Shown: in pieces, positions 58,643 through 58,763 of the stretch
How the letters are laid out: each line of letters opens with the position of its first letter
Position numbering within the stretch: the first letter of the stretch is position 1
Origin: Burkholderiales bacterium
GTDB lineage: Bacteria; Pseudomonadota; Gammaproteobacteria; Burkholderiales; JAHFRG01
NCBI GenBank assembly: GCA_035543335.1
Contig: DASZZH010000040.1
Span: forward strand, 1-58,763
DNA: 58,763 nt
Direction of reading: 5' to 3'
Notes under the pieces: generated by a model
Databases searched by the model: none
What the model saw: the letters and a program-made list of their open reading frames with translations, nothing else
What the model was told of the DNA's origin: nothing
Made by a program: the position numbers and the translations under genes

Positions 58643-58763
58643 ATGAGCCAACATTCTCATCACGACGACCATTCACACGATGACGAAGATCACGACCATC
58701 CGCACGGCCCCTCTCACGGTCAAGGCGGGCATGGTGGACACGGCCACACTCATGGGTTTGTTG
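58643..58763 (+). CDS. Histidine-rich N-terminus, probable metal transporter (cut by window end)
   Basis: From the ATG the first 40 residues are very rich in His, Asp and Gly (MSQHSHHDDHSHDDEDHD, then HPHGPSHGQGGHGGHGHTHG FV...). Such tails occur on cation-diffusion facilitators, heavy-metal P-type ATPases and nickel/cobalt proteins and bind Zn, Ni or Co. The domain that would decide lies beyond the window. AGGAA precedes the ATG. The 58444-58642 gap before it shows no gene. Confidence 0.6.
   Translation, partial: MSQHSHHDDHSHDDEDHDHPHGPSHGQGGHGGHGHTHGFV

Noticed and set aside
1..58763. CRISPR array, rRNA operon or prophage structural genes
   Set aside because: No regularly spaced repeats, rRNA motifs or phage morphogenesis genes were seen on either strand.

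Overview
The window is GC-rich proteobacterial DNA, most likely from a betaproteobacterium (order not resolved). Support comes from the codon bias, the pqqABCDE plus ABC-2 transporter arrangement, a twin-arginine CUT1 sugar ABC operon, an FNR/ANR regulator with its TTGAT-N4-ATCAA boxes, small monoheme cytochromes, and an arfB-like rescue factor close to the E. coli protein. No rRNA, CRISPR array or complete tRNA was seen.

Layout. 1-2.2 kb: end of an IS3 transposase, a CPA2-type cation/proton antiporter, a small membrane protein and a cupin. 2.2-6.1 kb: a secretin-like protein and a patatin lipoprotein (minus strand) face a cytochrome c-FTR1 iron permease that has a Fur-box promoter. 6.1-9.6 kb: cytochrome b561, a YncE-type beta-propeller and a porin preceded by a sigma-54 promoter. 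10.2-13.1 kb: an NtrB/NtrC-like two-component system. Just downstream lies a second, almost identical sigma-54 promoter, followed about 100 bases later by a strong intrinsic terminator, which predicts a small RNA of about 86 nt. 13.6-15.9 kb: a TonB-dependent receptor.

16.0-27.4 kb is a PQQ (pyrroloquinoline quinone) island. A solitary pqqA (minus strand) sits beside a translationally coupled minus-strand operon: tonB, metallo-beta-lactamase-fold protein, proline iminopeptidase, NarL-type sensor kinase, response regulator. A second pqqA starts the plus-strand pqqABCDE-ABC-ABC operon. That operon is bracketed by two inverted copies of a roughly 492-bp IS5-type MITE. No PQQ-dependent dehydrogenase is in the window. 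27.4-32.7 kb: lytic transglycosylase B and a sugar-type ABC transporter.

33-44.5 kb is an accessory, scarred region. It holds at least five full copies of a roughly 100-bp element with IS6-like ends, other short repeats, truncated genes (FAH family, MaoC, TOPRIM/ATPase), a frameshifted methyltransferase, tRNA 3'-half remnants, and intact singletons (universal stress protein, CHRD lipoprotein, arfB, AI-2E family, AP2-domain protein, DUF1993, two very small proteins).

44.6-58.8 kb is dominated by an oxygen-responsive regulon. FNR boxes precede a SHOCT protein (41.3 kb), the class II ribonucleotide reductase nrdJ, a periplasmic helical protein, a porin-cytochrome cluster, and the divergent pair hemN/fnr. 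Most boxes lie at the spacing expected for class II activation. A B12-binding radical SAM enzyme lies between the cytochromes and hemN. The window ends inside a histidine-rich, probably metal-transport, gene.

All calls were made by reading the sequence. Family names rest on remembered motifs rather than on searches.
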